64,000 nt of DNA from Rhizobium sp. Pop5. GTDB taxonomy: Bacteria; Pseudomonadota; Alphaproteobacteria; Rhizobiales; Rhizobiaceae. The position numbers were made by a program, and so were the translations under genes. Positions 1 to 10,206 of this stretch are shown piece after piece. Below the pieces are notes generated by a model that was given only the letters and a program-made list of their open reading frames with translations, had not been told where the DNA came from and searched no databases. The stretch spans positions 4,196,501-4,260,500 of the forward strand of contig NZ_CP099399.1 in assembly GCF_024721175.1 (NCBI RefSeq), given 5' to 3'. The number at the start of each line of letters is the position of its first letter. The first letter of the stretch is position 1.

Positions 1-1370
1 ACCTCGGCATCGGTCGCTTCCGGCCGGCCATAGCGGATATTGTCGCGGATCGTGCCTTCGAACAGGTAAGGCTGCTGTGAGACATAGGCGAGCTGCTGGC
101 GCAGCGACTTCTTGGTAATGTGGGCGATATCCTGGCCGTCGATCAGGATTTCGCCTTCGCGCGGATCGTAGAAGCGCGGGATAAGGCTGATGACCGTGGA
201 TTTGCCCGCACCCGAGGGACCGACCAGCGCCGTGGTCGCCCCGCCCTCGGCAACGAAACTGACGCCGCTCAGCACGCTGTCGTTGCCATAGGCGAAGGAA
301 ACGTTGCGGAATTCGATCCGTGCCTGCGTCACAACAAGCGGCCGGGCATCCGGCAGGTCGCGCTGGCGCGGCTCCATGTCGAGCAGTTCGTAGATCATCC
401 GGGCATTGACGACGGCGCGCTCCATCTGCACCTGCAGGCGGGCAAGCCGGCGGGCCGGATCATAGGCGAGCAGCAGCGCGGTCACGAAGGAGAAGAAGGC
501 GCCCGGCGGCACATTGTAGTAGATCGAGCGGTAAGCCGCATAGGCAAGCACGCTGGCGACGGCAAACCCCGCGAAGCTCTCCGTCAGCGGAGAAGTCCGT
601 TCGGAAAGGCGGGCAATCCGGTTCGCGCGGCTTTCGGCGGCCTTGATGAGCTTGTTGACCTTGCGCTCCAGCTCTTCTTCCATCGTGAAGGCCTTCACGA
701 TGGCAATACCCTGGATCGTTTCCTGCATGGCGCCCAGCACGTGGCTGTTCAGATGCACGGCCTCGCGTGTTGCCGAGCGCAACCGCTTGGAAACGTAACG
801 CAGCGCATAGAGCAGCGGCGGCGCCATGATGAAAACCGCAAGGCTGAGCAGCGGGTCCTGGAGGACCATCACCCCGATCAGCGAAACGAAGGTCAGGAGA
901 TCGCGCACGGTCGAGGTGATCGTCAGGTTGAGCACGTCTCGGACGCCGCTGACGTTCTGGCTCACCTGCGCGGCGATATGGGCCGAGCGGGCCTCGCTGA
1001 AGAAACCGACGGAAAGCGTCATCAGATGCGCATAGAGGCGGCGCTGATATCGGGCGACGATGTCGTTGCCGACCCTGGAAAGCGCCACCGCCTGGCCGTA
1101 ACTCGCAAAACCGCGCAGCACGAAAGCGATAAAGATCGAAAGACAGATGATCCAGACGACATCGGCGCGCCGGTTGGCGAAAGCCTCGTCGATGATCGAC
1201 CGCATGATCCAGGCCGTGAACGCCGTCGAAAGCGCCACGATCACGAGGCAGGCGATCGCGAAGACGTAGCCCCAGAGGTGGTCGCGGCCGTTTTCAGCGA
1301 TGATGCGCTTCAGGATGCCGGTCACGGTATCGCTGTTGACGCTCTGCTTTTTGCTTTCCGCAGCTTCCAA
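1..1370 (-). CDS. MsbA-like ABC exporter, permease plus ATPase (partial, C-terminus off window)
   Basis: Reading the minus strand from a TTG at 1370 gives an uninterrupted protein that runs off the left edge. The first ~320 residues form an exporter-type membrane domain with several hydrophobic segments. A nucleotide-binding domain follows with Walker A GPSGAGKST and the Q-loop region YVSQQPYLFEGTI; the ABC signature and Walker B lie outside the window. The family exports lipids, lipid A precursors or glycans as homodimers in the inner membrane. TTG is preferred because no ATG or GTG lies nearby in frame and GGAAG sits just upstream. It lies downstream of glk on the same strand, 124 bases away. 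Substrate cannot be told from sequence. Confidence 0.85.
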   Translation of the reverse strand, partial: MEAAESKKQSVNSDTVTGILKRIIAENGRDHLWGYVFAIACLVIVALSTAFTAWIMRSIIDEAFANRRADVVWIICLSIFIAFVLRGFASYGQAVALSRVGNDIVARYQRRLYAHLMTLSVGFFSEARSAHIAAQVSQNVSGVRDVLNLTITSTVRDLLTFVSLIGVMVLQDPLLSLAVFIMAPPLLYALRYVSKRLRSATREAVHLNSHVLGAMQETIQGIAIVKAFTMEEELERKVNKLIKAAESRANRIARLSERTSPLTESFAGFAVASVLAYAAYRSIYYNVPPGAFFSFVTALLLAYDPARRLARLQVQMERAVVNARMIYELLDMEPRQRDLPDARPLVVTQARIEFRNVSFAYGNDSVLSGVSFVAEGGATTALVGPSGAGKSTVISLIPRFYDPREGEILIDGQDIAHITKKSLRQQLAYVSQQPYLFEGTIRDNIRYGRPEATDAE

Positions 1371-1494
1371 AAATGAGGCTTCCTGTCTCGGACCAGGCGC
1401 ACCGCGAAGGCGACGCGCGCTTTTGCCGGGGTCTATAAAGAGTCGGGACCGGTTTGGCTAGAGCGCGCGCGTCCGGGTGGGACGCGCGCTGGGC

Positions 1495-2520
1495 TCAGCG
1501 CCGCCAGCGCCGGCCCTCCGTCGAGACGCCGAAATTCGCCGGCATGCGCGCATAGGAGGAAAGCCCGGCAAGGGCTGCGAGCGGATGCGTCACCACATAG
1601 GTCGGTATGGTGCGTAGCAGCGCGCTATGCGGCGCCTTGTCCTCGAAGGCCAGACGGAATTCCGGCTTCTTCAGCGCCGGGATGATCTTCTGCGAGATGC
1701 CGCCGGAGAGATAGACGCCGCCGCGCGCCATGAACACCATCGCCAAATCGCCGGCCACACGGCCGAGATAGGTGGCAAACAGCGAGACGGTTTCGACAGC
1801 CGCCTTGTCGCTGCCGGCAAGCGCATGCGAGGTGATGTCGGCCGGGTCCTTCATCGTCGGCTGAATGCCGTCGACGACGCAGATGGCGTTGTAGAGGTTG
1901 ACGAGGCCGCGTCCGCAGAGGATCTGTTCGGCCGAGACGCGGCCTTCGATCGTCTCGATATGCGGGAAGATGTCATAGTCGCGCTTGCTGCGCGGCCCGA
2001 GATCGATATGGCCGCCTTCGCCGGGAACGGGGATCCAGCTATGCTGCGCATGCACGAGCCCGCCGACGCCGAGGCCGGTGCCGGGTCCGAGCACGACGCG
2101 GGAAGCGATCATGTCGCCGGCGGCGTCGCCGATGCGTTCGCGATTTTCATCCGAAAGGGCGGCGATTGCCAGCGCCTGCGCCTCGAAATCATTGACGACG
2201 AGCACATCCTCCATGCCGAGGCCTTCGATCATCGTCTTTGGTCGCACCACCCAATCGCAATTGGTCAGCGGAATCTCGTCGTCGTTGATCGGACCGGCGA
2301 CGGCAAGGATCGCCGAGCGCGGCTGCACCGCGGTTTTGTCGAGCACGCCCTTTTGGATCGCTTCGTCGATCGTGGCGAAATCCGCCGTGCGTACGTTCGG
2401 AAACTGCTTCGGCTCGGCATAGGCATCAGACAGGATGGAAAAGCGGGCATTGGTGCCGCCGATATCGCCGATCAGGATCGGGAAGGGCAGCGGCGCGGAG
2501 CTGTGGTTGAGTTTTGGCAT
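1495..2520 (-). CDS. glk: Glucokinase
   Basis: This gene encodes a 341-residue cytoplasmic glucokinase of the bacterial Glk family, which phosphorylates glucose with ATP to glucose-6-phosphate. The phosphate-binding motif [11 protein letters not shown] lies near residues 18-28, and the glucose-binding region follows with NDFEAQA and [22 protein letters not shown] segment and a C-terminal [10 protein letters not shown] nucleotide motif complete the family pattern. Length is close to the usual ~320-340. It starts 17 bases after the mgsA stop on the same strand, so the two are probably co-transcribed. This puts glucose entry and the methylglyoxal bypass under shared control (inference). Confidence 0.95.
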   Translation of the reverse strand: MPKLNHSSAPLPFPILIGDIGGTNARFSILSDAYAEPKQFPNVRTADFATIDEAIQKGVLDKTAVQPRSAILAVAGPINDDEIPLTNCDWVVRPKTMIEGLGMEDVLVVNDFEAQALAIAALSDENRERIGDAAGDMIASRVVLGPGTGLGVGGLVHAQHSWIPVPGEGGHIDLGPRSKRDYDIFPHIETIEGRVSAEQILCGRGLVNLYNAICVVDGIQPTMKDPADITSHALAGSDKAAVETVSLFATYLGRVAGDLAMVFMARGGVYLSGGISQKIIPALKKPEFRLAFEDKAPHSALLRTIPTYVVTHPLAALAGLSSYARMPANFGVSTEGRRWRR

Positions 2521-2537
2521 GGCCGGTTCCGTGCTGA

Positions 2538-2918
2538 TCAGGCTTCGAGTGTGGGAAGGAGCTTTATGGCGGTCGCGTGGTTGAGCGCCATCGGAATGTC
2601 GTAGACGATCGCCAGCCGCATCAGCGCCTTCACGTCGACATCATGCGGCATCGGCGTCAGCGGGTCGACAAAGAAAATCAGGGCGTCGACCTCACCGGTC
2701 GAGATCAGCGCGCCGATCTGCTGGTCGCCGCCGAGCGGCCCGCTTTTCAGCCTGGTGACGTCGAGATCGGGAGCGGCGTCGAGCACCCGCCCGCCGGTCG
2801 TTCCGGTGGCGACGATCTTCCAACGGGAAAGAATGTCCCTGTTGGCGCGGGCGAATTCCGCCATGTCGTCCTTTTTCTGGTCATGCGCAATCAATGCAAG
2901 GCATTTACCGCCGGCCAT
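2538..2918 (-). CDS. mgsA: Methylglyoxal synthase
   Basis: This 126-residue protein converts dihydroxyacetone phosphate to methylglyoxal and phosphate, a cytosolic bypass used when triose phosphates accumulate. The family pattern is visible: [12 protein letters not shown] at the N-terminus, the phosphate loop TGTTGGRV, the catalytic region [14 protein letters not shown] with its Asp, and [15 protein letters not shown] with the conserved His. It is shorter than the E. coli enzyme (about 150 residues), mainly at the termini, as in many alphaproteobacteria. It is the first gene of the apparent mgsA-glk unit. Confidence 0.95.
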   Translation of the reverse strand: MAGGKCLALIAHDQKKDDMAEFARANRDILSRWKIVATGTTGGRVLDAAPDLDVTRLKSGPLGGDQQIGALISTGEVDALIFFVDPLTPMPHDVDVKALMRLAIVYDIPMALNHATAIKLLPTLEA

Positions 2919-3011
2919 GAACCCAATCTCCGCCCCAACAATTCAATCGATTTGACCGCTTCTATACCAAGAATTTGCGATTTGAAAGACAGCGCAAATC
3001 CAGGGCCTTCG

Positions 3012-4088
3012 TCACTGCATCGCCGGTTTGTCGTTCGGAACCGGGCCGAGATTGGGCAGAGCGCCTTCGGCATCGGCGGCCGGTTCTGCGGCGGGAGCGG
3101 CGGTGAGGGCGCTTGCGGCGGAAGGCCCGCCATAGGTGGCGGCCTGCATCGAGGCGGCGGGAGCGGCGTCGAGCACGGCGGCGCAGGCCTTCGGCAGGTC
3201 GGAGACCATCATCTCGCGCGGCGGCTTCGGCGGCTTGGCACCGGGTTTGGGCGGTTTCGGCGGCGCCCAGGGCGCCGGTGTGAACCACCAGGCGAGCGAC
3301 TTGTCGCAGCCGTCGCCGGCGGCGACGGGCGCCTGCGGCGTGCATCCCGCGGCACCCGGCGGGCATTTGATGCGGATATGGAAATGCGAGTCGTGGCCGT
3401 ATTCCGGCCGAAGCTTGCCGAGATTGGTGCGGTCGCCCGTCCAAGTGTCGCACATCTTCTTCTTGATCGCCGGGTTGACGAAGATGCGCTCCACCTCGGG
3501 ATAGCTTGCCGCCAGCATCAACAGCCGCGCCCGCGACTGCGTCCAAACCTTGGGATCGACAGTCAGGAATTTATCCTTCTGCAGCATGGTCGTGAAAGGC
3601 AGGTCCTCGCGCTCCTCGGCCGTCATGCGACGCGCGGGCATCGGCGTAAACCAGACGTCGGCGTCGAGGCCGATCTGGTGCGAGGCATGGCCGTTGAACA
3701 TCGGCCCGCCGCGCGGCTGCGCGATGTCGCCGACGAGAATGCCAGGCCAGCCGGCATATTGGGCCCCGTCCTGCGAAAGACGTTCGAGCAACGTGATCAT
3801 CGCCGGATTGCCCCAGCGGCGATTGCGCGAAAGCCGCATCGCCTGCCAGGTCGGCCCGTCGGCCGGCAGCGCCACGGCACCCGTCATGCAGCCCTTTGCG
3901 TAAAAGCCGATCGGCTGCGCCGGTCCCTGTGTCGGCAGGCCGACGGCGCCGAACCGCCCCTTTGCACTGCCCGGGCTCGGGGTCTTCTGCTCCGCGCCGA
4001 CGTCGCCGGCGGCGAGGCTCGCGCCGATTGCACCGGCAAGCGCCAGTCTGCCGAATGTCTTGAAAGCCTGAGCGAAGCCGAAAGCCAT
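3012..4088 (-). CDS. mepA: Penicillin-insensitive murein endopeptidase (MepA, M74 family)
   Basis: A 358-residue periplasmic peptidase that cleaves D-Ala-meso-DAP cross-links in peptidoglycan. The start at 4088 is chosen because AAGGAAA precedes it and it gives a signal peptide (roughly MAFGFAQAFKTFGRLALAGA, then a small-residue cleavage region near AAGDVGA). Zinc-ligand motifs of the family are visible: NGHASHQIGLDADVW, and HDSHFHIRIKCPPG with cysteines nearby. The C-terminal ~90 residues form a Pro/Lys- then Ala-rich tail absent from the 274-residue E. coli enzyme. In-frame codons continue upstream to 4268 but without a ribosome site. Confidence 0.9.
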   Translation of the reverse strand: MAFGFAQAFKTFGRLALAGAIGASLAAGDVGAEQKTPSPGSAKGRFGAVGLPTQGPAQPIGFYAKGCMTGAVALPADGPTWQAMRLSRNRRWGNPAMITLLERLSQDGAQYAGWPGILVGDIAQPRGGPMFNGHASHQIGLDADVWFTPMPARRMTAEEREDLPFTTMLQKDKFLTVDPKVWTQSRARLLMLAASYPEVERIFVNPAIKKKMCDTWTGDRTNLGKLRPEYGHDSHFHIRIKCPPGAAGCTPQAPVAAGDGCDKSLAWWFTPAPWAPPKPPKPGAKPPKPPREMMVSDLPKACAAVLDAAPAASMQAATYGGPSAASALTAAPAAEPAADAEGALPNLGPVPNDKPAMQ

Positions 4089-4343
4089 GCTATTTCCTTG
4101 AATCGCTGCCGAAGTGATTTGCGTCGAATTTATCGTGAAAAGCGATTTTGGTGAATCGATGTTTTGGCAGGCGAACTTAGGATCAGACGGTGGCGGATCG
4201 CCGCAGCGGCTCGGGTATTGGTGAAATCCGGGCAAAAGCCGACAGTCAAAACTTTGCGAGCCTGGCAAAAAACCTACTCTCTCCTGTTTTTCGCCAGTAT
4301 TTCTCGTATTGTCGAATCCATTAATAATCAGGGGAAAGCGTGA

Positions 4344-6176
4344 ATGCCGGTTCTATGGTCGAAAATTGGTCTGTTTCTGTCGCTTGCGGGTGCTTTGGCG
4401 CCGCTGACGGCGCTGGCTGAGGAGCAGCCGTTTCAGATCGGAAGCTCGGTCATCAGCGAGATGAAGTACAAGCCGGGTTTCGCTCATTTCGACTATGTCA
4501 ATCCCGATGCTCCAAAGGGCGGTGATCTGCGCCTCTCCGCCAGCGGCGCCTTCGATACCTTCAACCCGCTGCTTGCCAAAGGCCAGGTAGCGGTCGGCCT
4601 GGCGCGCGTATACGACACTTTGATGAAGTCGGCCGATGACGAGCTGCTTGTCTCCTACGGCCTGCTTGCCGAGGGGTTGTCCTTTCCCGCTGACGTCTCG
4701 AGCGCGACCTTTCGCCTGCGCAAGGAAGCGAAATGGGCGGATGGTCAGCCGGTAACGCCCGAGGACGTCATCTTCAGCCTTGATAAGACCAAGGAACTCA
4801 ATCCCGTCAACGCGAACTATTATCGCCACGTGGTAAAGGCCGAAAAGACCGGCGACCGCGATGTTACCTTCACCTTCGACGAGAAGAACGATCGGGAGCT
4901 CCCGAATATTCTCGGCCAGTTGGTGGTCGTGCCGAAACATTGGTGGGAAGGGCAGGGACCGGACGGCAAGCCGCGCGACATCTCAAAGACGACGCTTGAG
5001 CCTGTCATGGGTTCTGGACCTTATAAAATCGCATCCTTTTCGCCCGGTGCGACGATCCGTTATGAACTGCGCGATGACTATTGGGGCAAAGACCTCAATG
5101 TGAATATCGGCCAGAACAATTTCCGCAACGTCATCTATACCTATTTCGGCGATCGGGATGTCGAATTCGAAGCATTTCGCGCCGGCAATAGCGACTATTT
5201 GCAGGAGACAACAGCTTCCCGCTGGGCGACGGGATATGATTTCCCTGCGGTGAAGGAAGGACGCCTCAAGAAGGAAGAAGTTGCAAATCCGTTGCGCGCC
5301 ACCGGTATCATGCAGGCCCTCGTGCCCAATATGCGGCGCGACCTTTTTAAGGACGAGCGGGTCCGCGAGGCACTGAACTACGGTTTGGACTTCGAGGAAT
5401 TGAATCGCACGGTTGCCTTCAACAGCTACAAGCGCATCGACAGCTACTTCTGGAATACCGAGCTCGCTTCATCCGGCCTGCCGCAGGGGCGTGAACTGGA
5501 AATACTGCAGGGCATGAAGGACAAGGTTCCGCCCGAGGTCTTCACGACGCCCTATACCAATCCTGTCGGCGGCGACCCGCAGAAAAGCCGCGACAACCTC
5601 CGCAAGGCGATTGCCCTGCTGAAGGAAGCCGGTTGGGATCTCAAGGGCAATCGCATGGTCAATACCAAGACCGGCCAGCCGATGAGTTTCGAGATCCTGC
5701 TGTCGAGCCCCATACTGGAGCGCTGGGCGGTGCCCTATGCCAACAATCTAAAGAAAATCGGCATAGATGCGCGGGTGCGCACGGTCGACGCATCGCAAGC
5801 TGTCAATCGCGAACGCAGCTTCGACTACGACATGATATGGAATGTCTGGGCGCAGACGATGAACCCTGGCAACGAACAGGCCGATTATTGGGGATCCGGC
5901 TCGGTTGATCAGCAGGGCTCTCGCAACTATGCGGGCATCGCCAATCCGGCGGTGGATGAGCTCATCCGCATGATCATCTTCGCGCCTAACCGCGATGAAC
6001 AGGTTGCGGCGATCAAGGCGATGGACCGGGTATTGCTCGCAAACCATTACGTCATTCCGCTGTTCTACCGCGATACTTACAACATTGCCTATTGGAACAC
6101 GATCACGCATCCGGCGGAGTTTCCGGCCTACGGCCTGGGCTTCCCCGACGCCTGGTGGTCCGCCGCGGCAAAATGA
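4344..6176 (+). CDS. yejA: ABC transporter substrate-binding protein, YejA-like
   Basis: A 610-residue periplasmic extracellular solute-binding protein (family 5). An N-terminal signal peptide ends near LTALAEEQPF, preceded by GGGGAAAG before the ATG. Family features include the NPDAPKGGDLRLSASG region near residue 55, typical of YejA-type proteins, and a C-terminal FPDAWWS close. It should deliver peptide-like solutes to YejBEF encoded immediately downstream; in E. coli YejABEF takes up microcin C, and in Brucella and rhizobia it is linked with resistance to antimicrobial peptides. A 150-base gap without a gene separates it from yejB. Confidence 0.92.
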   Translation: MPVLWSKIGLFLSLAGALAPLTALAEEQPFQIGSSVISEMKYKPGFAHFDYVNPDAPKGGDLRLSASGAFDTFNPLLAKGQVAVGLARVYDTLMKSADDELLVSYGLLAEGLSFPADVSSATFRLRKEAKWADGQPVTPEDVIFSLDKTKELNPVNANYYRHVVKAEKTGDRDVTFTFDEKNDRELPNILGQLVVVPKHWWEGQGPDGKPRDISKTTLEPVMGSGPYKIASFSPGATIRYELRDDYWGKDLNVNIGQNNFRNVIYTYFGDRDVEFEAFRAGNSDYLQETTASRWATGYDFPAVKEGRLKKEEVANPLRATGIMQALVPNMRRDLFKDERVREALNYGLDFEELNRTVAFNSYKRIDSYFWNTELASSGLPQGRELEILQGMKDKVPPEVFTTPYTNPVGGDPQKSRDNLRKAIALLKEAGWDLKGNRMVNTKTGQPMSFEILLSSPILERWAVPYANNLKKIGIDARVRTVDASQAVNRERSFDYDMIWNVWAQTMNPGNEQADYWGSGSVDQQGSRNYAGIANPAVDELIRMIIFAPNRDEQVAAIKAMDRVLLANHYVIPLFYRDTYNIAYWNTITHPAEFPAYGLGFPDAWWSAAAK

Positions 6177-6326
6177 CCGGGCTTGCATTGCAGGGGGCCT
6201 CGGCTCCAAATGGCGCAAGCGAATCACGACAAGCCGGCAGGGCCGGCAAGGGAAGGCTGGCGGATTGAGCGGCATAAGACTGGACGGCAGGCAGACAAGA
6301 AGAACATTTCCGGAGGCTGAAGGCTG

Positions 6327-7415
6327 ATGGGCGCCTATGTCATTCGCCGCCTGCTTCTGATGATACCGACCATCGTTGGCATCATGGCGATTTCCTTCAT
6401 CGTCATTCAATTTGCGCCCGGTGGCCCTGTCGAGCAGGTGATCGCCCAATTGACCGGCCAGGCCGATAGCGCCGACCAGCGCCTGTCCGGCGGCGGCGAT
6501 CTCTTGGGAGGTGGCGGCAGCGACGAAGGCTCCAAATATCGTGGTGCCCAGGGGCTCGATCCGGAATTGATCGCCAAGCTTGAAAAGCAGTTCGGCTTCG
6601 ACAAGCCGCCGCTGACGCGGTTCGGTGAGATGATGTGGAATTACATCCGCTTCGATTTCGGCGAGAGCTTCTTCCGCAACACCACGGTGCTCGATCTCAT
6701 CAAGGAAAAGCTGCCGGTGTCGATCTCGCTCGGCATCTGGATCCTGATCTTCTCTTACGCCATTTCCATTCCGCTCGGCATCCGCAAGGCGGTCAAGGAT
6801 GGATCGACCTTCGACGTCTGGACGTCGGGCGTCATCGTCATCGGCTACGCCGTGCCGAGCTTCCTCTTCGGCATCCTGCTGATCGTGCTTTTCGCCGGCG
6901 GCTCCTTCTACGACTGGTTCCCGTTGCGCGGCCTCGTCTCCGACAATTTCGACCAGCTCGCCTGGTGGCAGAAGCCGCTCGATTACTTCTGGCACCTCAC
7001 CCTGCCCCTGATCTCCCTTTCCCTTGCCGCCTTCGCGACGACGACGCTTTTGACCAAGAACTCCTTCATCGAGGAGATCAAGAAGCAATATGTCGTCACA
7101 GCTCGGGCCAAGGGCCTGAATGAGCGCCAGGTGCTCTACGGCCATGTCTTCCGCAATGCCATGCTGATCATCATCGCCGGTTTTCCCGGCGCCTTCATCT
7201 CCGCTTTCTTCACCGGCTCGCTGCTGATCGAGAACATCTTCTCGCTCGATGGCCTCGGCCGCCTCGGCTATCTCTCGGTCGTCAACCGGGATTATCCGAT
7301 CGTTTTCGCGACACTCTACATCTTCTCGCTGCTTGGTCTCTTCGTCAGCCTGATTTCCGACCTGATCTACACCTGGATCGATCCGCGCATCGATTTCGAG
7401 CGGAGGGATGTCTGA
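6327..7415 (+). CDS. yejB: ABC transporter permease YejB
   Basis: A 362-residue inner-membrane permease of the DppB/OppB class. An N-terminal membrane segment ([19 protein letters not shown]) is followed by a periplasmic loop rich in Gly, Ser and Asp, then the permease core. The EAA-type coupling loop [21 protein letters not shown] lies near residue 255. The long insertion after residue 45 ([15 protein letters not shown]) is typical of YejB rather than DppB. Its stop codon shares one base with the start of yejE, indicating translational coupling. Confidence 0.95.
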   Translation: MGAYVIRRLLLMIPTIVGIMAISFIVIQFAPGGPVEQVIAQLTGQADSADQRLSGGGDLLGGGGSDEGSKYRGAQGLDPELIAKLEKQFGFDKPPLTRFGEMMWNYIRFDFGESFFRNTTVLDLIKEKLPVSISLGIWILIFSYAISIPLGIRKAVKDGSTFDVWTSGVIVIGYAVPSFLFGILLIVLFAGGSFYDWFPLRGLVSDNFDQLAWWQKPLDYFWHLTLPLISLSLAAFATTTLLTKNSFIEEIKKQYVVTARAKGLNERQVLYGHVFRNAMLIIIAGFPGAFISAFFTGSLLIENIFSLDGLGRLGYLSVVNRDYPIVFATLYIFSLLGLFVSLISDLIYTWIDPRIDFERRDV

Positions 7416-8563
7416 TGGACGCCGCCGCAAATCCCGCCACCACAACCCCGGTCAAGCCGCCGCGCAAGGGGCTGCTGTCGCCGACCAATATCCGCCGCTG
7501 GAAAAATTTCCGGGCGAACGGCCGCGGTTACTGGTCGTTGTGGCTGTTCCTGCTGCTCTTCGTGCTCAGCATGTTTGCCGAGTTCCTCGCCAACGACCGG
7601 CCGATCGTCGCCTCCTACAAGGGCGAGATCCTGTTTCCCGTGCTGATCGATTATCCCGAGGAGAAGTTCGGCGGCTTCCTTGCCGAAACCGACTACCGCT
7701 CTTCGGTGATCGCGGATGAGATCAATGCCAATGGCTGGATGATCTGGCCGCCGATCCGTTATTCCTATCGCTCGGTCAATTCGAACATCCCGCATTCGGC
7801 GCCGACCGCCCCCTTCTGGCTGATGACGAAGGAGGAGCGCTGCTCCGCTTACCCCCAGGGAGTGAACGATCCCGGCTGTACGCTCGGCAATCTCAACTGG
7901 CTTGGCACCGATGACCAGGCCCGCGACGTGCTGGCGCGCGTCATCTACGGCTTCCGCATATCGGTGCTTTTCGGCCTGGCGCTGACCATCTGCTCGGCGA
8001 TCATCGGCGTGACGGCAGGCGCGGTGCAGGGTTATTTCGGCGGCTTGACCGATCTCTTGCTGCAGCGCTTCATCGAGATCTGGTCGTCGATGCCGGTGCT
8101 TTACATCTTGCTCATTATCGCCGCCATTCTGCCGCCCGGCTTCTTCGTGCTGCTCGGCATCATGCTGCTCTTTTCATGGGTCAGCTTCGTCGGTGTCGTG
8201 CGCGCCGAATTCCTGCGCGCCCGTAATTTCGAATATGTCCGCGCCGCACGCGCGCTCGGCGTCAACAACCGCACCATCATGTGGCGTCACCTGCTGCCGA
8301 ACGCCATGGTGGCGACGCTCACCTTCCTGCCCTTCATCCTCTCCGGCTCGATCACGACGCTGACATCGCTTGATTTCCTCGGCTTCGGCATGCCGCCGGG
8401 CTCTCCCTCGCTCGGCGAAATGATCGCCCAGGGCAAGACCAACCTGCAGGCGCCCTGGCTGGGACTGACGGCCTTCTTCGCCATGTCGATCATGCTTTCC
8501 CTGCTGATCTTCATCGGCGAAGCCGTGCGCGACGCCTTCGATCCGAGGAAGACGTTTCAATGA
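7415..8563 (+). CDS. yejE: ABC transporter permease YejE
   Basis: A 382-residue permease of the DppC class. After a cytoplasmic N-terminus and the first membrane helix (SLWLFLLLFVLSMFAEFLA), a large periplasmic domain of about 120 residues follows, with two Cys (CSAYPQGVNDPGC) that could form a disulfide. The core carries the coupling loop VRAARALGVNNRTIMWRHLL near residue 285. It overlaps yejB by one base and yejF by the four bases ATGA, so the three form one translation unit. Confidence 0.95.
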   Translation: MDAAANPATTTPVKPPRKGLLSPTNIRRWKNFRANGRGYWSLWLFLLLFVLSMFAEFLANDRPIVASYKGEILFPVLIDYPEEKFGGFLAETDYRSSVIADEINANGWMIWPPIRYSYRSVNSNIPHSAPTAPFWLMTKEERCSAYPQGVNDPGCTLGNLNWLGTDDQARDVLARVIYGFRISVLFGLALTICSAIIGVTAGAVQGYFGGLTDLLLQRFIEIWSSMPVLYILLIIAAILPPGFFVLLGIMLLFSWVSFVGVVRAEFLRARNFEYVRAARALGVNNRTIMWRHLLPNAMVATLTFLPFILSGSITTLTSLDFLGFGMPPGSPSLGEMIAQGKTNLQAPWLGLTAFFAMSIMLSLLIFIGEAVRDAFDPRKTFQ

Positions 8564-10197
8564 GTGACATGACAGAACCGCTCCTTTCCGTCCGCAACCT
8601 CTCGGTTGCCTTTCACCAGGGCGGCGAGACCTCGCTCGCCGTCGATCGCATCTCCTTCGATATCTCCAAGGGCGAGGTCGTGGCGCTCGTCGGCGAATCC
8701 GGCTCCGGAAAATCGGTTTCGGCCAACTCGATCCTGCGCCTTCTGCCCTATCCCTCTGCAAGTCATCCTTCCGGCGAAATCCTGTTCAAGGGCAAGGATC
8801 TCCTGAAGGCGTCGGAGCGGGCCTTGCGGGAAGTGCGCGGCAACGACATCACCATGATCTTCCAGGAGCCGATGACCTCGCTCAATCCGCTTCACACGAT
8901 CGAGAAGCAGATCGCCGAGATCCTGGCCCTGCACCAGGGGTTGACCGGCCAGGCGGCTCGTGAGCGCGTGCTGGAATTGTTGAACCAGGTCGGTATCCGC
9001 GAGCCGGAGAAGCGGTTGAAGGCCTATCCGCACGAACTGTCAGGTGGTCAGCGCCAGCGTGTCATGATCGCCATGGCGCTCGCCAACCGGCCGGAATTGC
9101 TGATTGCCGACGAGCCGACCACCGCACTCGACGTCACGGTGCAGGCGCAGATTCTTGAGCTGCTGCGGCAGTTGAAGGCGGCGCACGGCATGTCACTGCT
9201 GTTCATCACCCATGATCTCGGCATCGTGCGCAAATTCGCCGATCGCGTCTGCGTCATGACCAAGGGCAGGATCGTCGAAACCGGAACCGTCGAAGAAGTC
9301 TTCGCCAAACCGAAGCACGACTATACCCGCCACCTTCTCGCCTCTGAGCCGCGCGGCGAGCCGCCGCTTGCCGATCCGTCGAAACCGGTGGTGATGGAAG
9401 GCTCCGATATCCGCGTCTGGTTTCCGATCAAGGCCGGGCTGATGCGCCGCGTCGTCGATCATGTGAAGGCGGTCGACGGCATCGATCTTTCGCTGCGCGC
9501 CGGGCAGACGCTCGGCGTCGTCGGCGAATCCGGTTCCGGCAAGACCACGCTCGGCCTGGCGCTCACCCGGCTGATCTCCTCGCAAGGCCGGATCGCCTTT
9601 GTCGGAAGGGATATTGCAGGCTATTCGTTCGGCGAGATGCGGCCGCTGCGCAACCAGCTGCAGATCGTCTTCCAGGATCCCTATGGCTCGCTCAGCCCCC
9701 GCATGTCGGTCGGCGATATCATCGCCGAAGGGCTGAAGGTGCATGAGCGCTCGTTGGGCGCTGAAGAGCGCGACCAGCGCGTCTGTTGGGCGCTGGAGGA
9801 AGTGGGCCTCGATCCCCTGACCCGCTGGCGCTATCCGCATGAATTTTCCGGCGGCCAGCGCCAGCGCATCGCGATTGCCCGCGCCATGGTCCTGAAGCCG
9901 CGCTTCGTCATGCTCGACGAGCCGACCTCGGCGCTCGATATGAGCGTGCAGGCCCAGGTGGTGGATCTGCTGCGCGATCTGCAGAAGAAGCACGATCTCG
10001 CCTATCTCTTCATCAGCCATGACCTGAAGGTGGTGAAGGCGCTCGCTAACGACGTCATCGTCATGCGATTCGGCAAGGTGGTGGAGCAGGGACCATCAGC
10101 GGAAATCTTCCGCGCGCCGAAGGACGATTACACCAAGGCGCTCATGGCAGCCGCGTTCAACATCGAGGCGGTGCCGACGCCCGCCGTGCAGCAGTAA
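8560..10197 (+). CDS. yejF: ABC transporter ATP-binding protein YejF (two ATPase domains)
   Basis: A 545-residue cytoplasmic protein with two complete ATPase halves. Domain 1 has Walker A GESGSGKS (near residue 45), signature LSGGQRQR and Walker B LLIADEPT. Domain 2 has GESGSGKT (near residue 323), FSGGQRQR and FVMLDEPT. One chain therefore supplies both ATPases to the YejBE permeases, where Dpp and Opp systems use two genes. The dehydrogenase gene follows after 9 bases and may be on the same transcript. Confidence 0.95.
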   Translation: MSDMTEPLLSVRNLSVAFHQGGETSLAVDRISFDISKGEVVALVGESGSGKSVSANSILRLLPYPSASHPSGEILFKGKDLLKASERALREVRGNDITMIFQEPMTSLNPLHTIEKQIAEILALHQGLTGQAARERVLELLNQVGIREPEKRLKAYPHELSGGQRQRVMIAMALANRPELLIADEPTTALDVTVQAQILELLRQLKAAHGMSLLFITHDLGIVRKFADRVCVMTKGRIVETGTVEEVFAKPKHDYTRHLLASEPRGEPPLADPSKPVVMEGSDIRVWFPIKAGLMRRVVDHVKAVDGIDLSLRAGQTLGVVGESGSGKTTLGLALTRLISSQGRIAFVGRDIAGYSFGEMRPLRNQLQIVFQDPYGSLSPRMSVGDIIAEGLKVHERSLGAEERDQRVCWALEEVGLDPLTRWRYPHEFSGGQRQRIAIARAMVLKPRFVMLDEPTSALDMSVQAQVVDLLRDLQKKHDLAYLFISHDLKVVKALANDVIVMRFGKVVEQGPSAEIFRAPKDDYTKALMAAAFNIEAVPTPAVQQ

Positions 10198-10206
10198 AAG
10201 AAGATC

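Noticed and set aside
120..1376. 418-codon plus-strand open frame
   Set aside because: It is antisense to the ABC exporter, whose frame has clear ABC motifs; the plus frame has a skewed His/Arg/Asp composition and no domain.
2577..4154. 525-codon plus-strand open frame
   Set aside because: Antisense to mgsA and mepA, both of which have catalytic motifs; the product is low-complexity Arg/Gly.
5748..7445. 565-codon minus-strand open frame
   Set aside because: Mirror of yejA/yejB in high-G+C DNA; no motif, highly charged composition.
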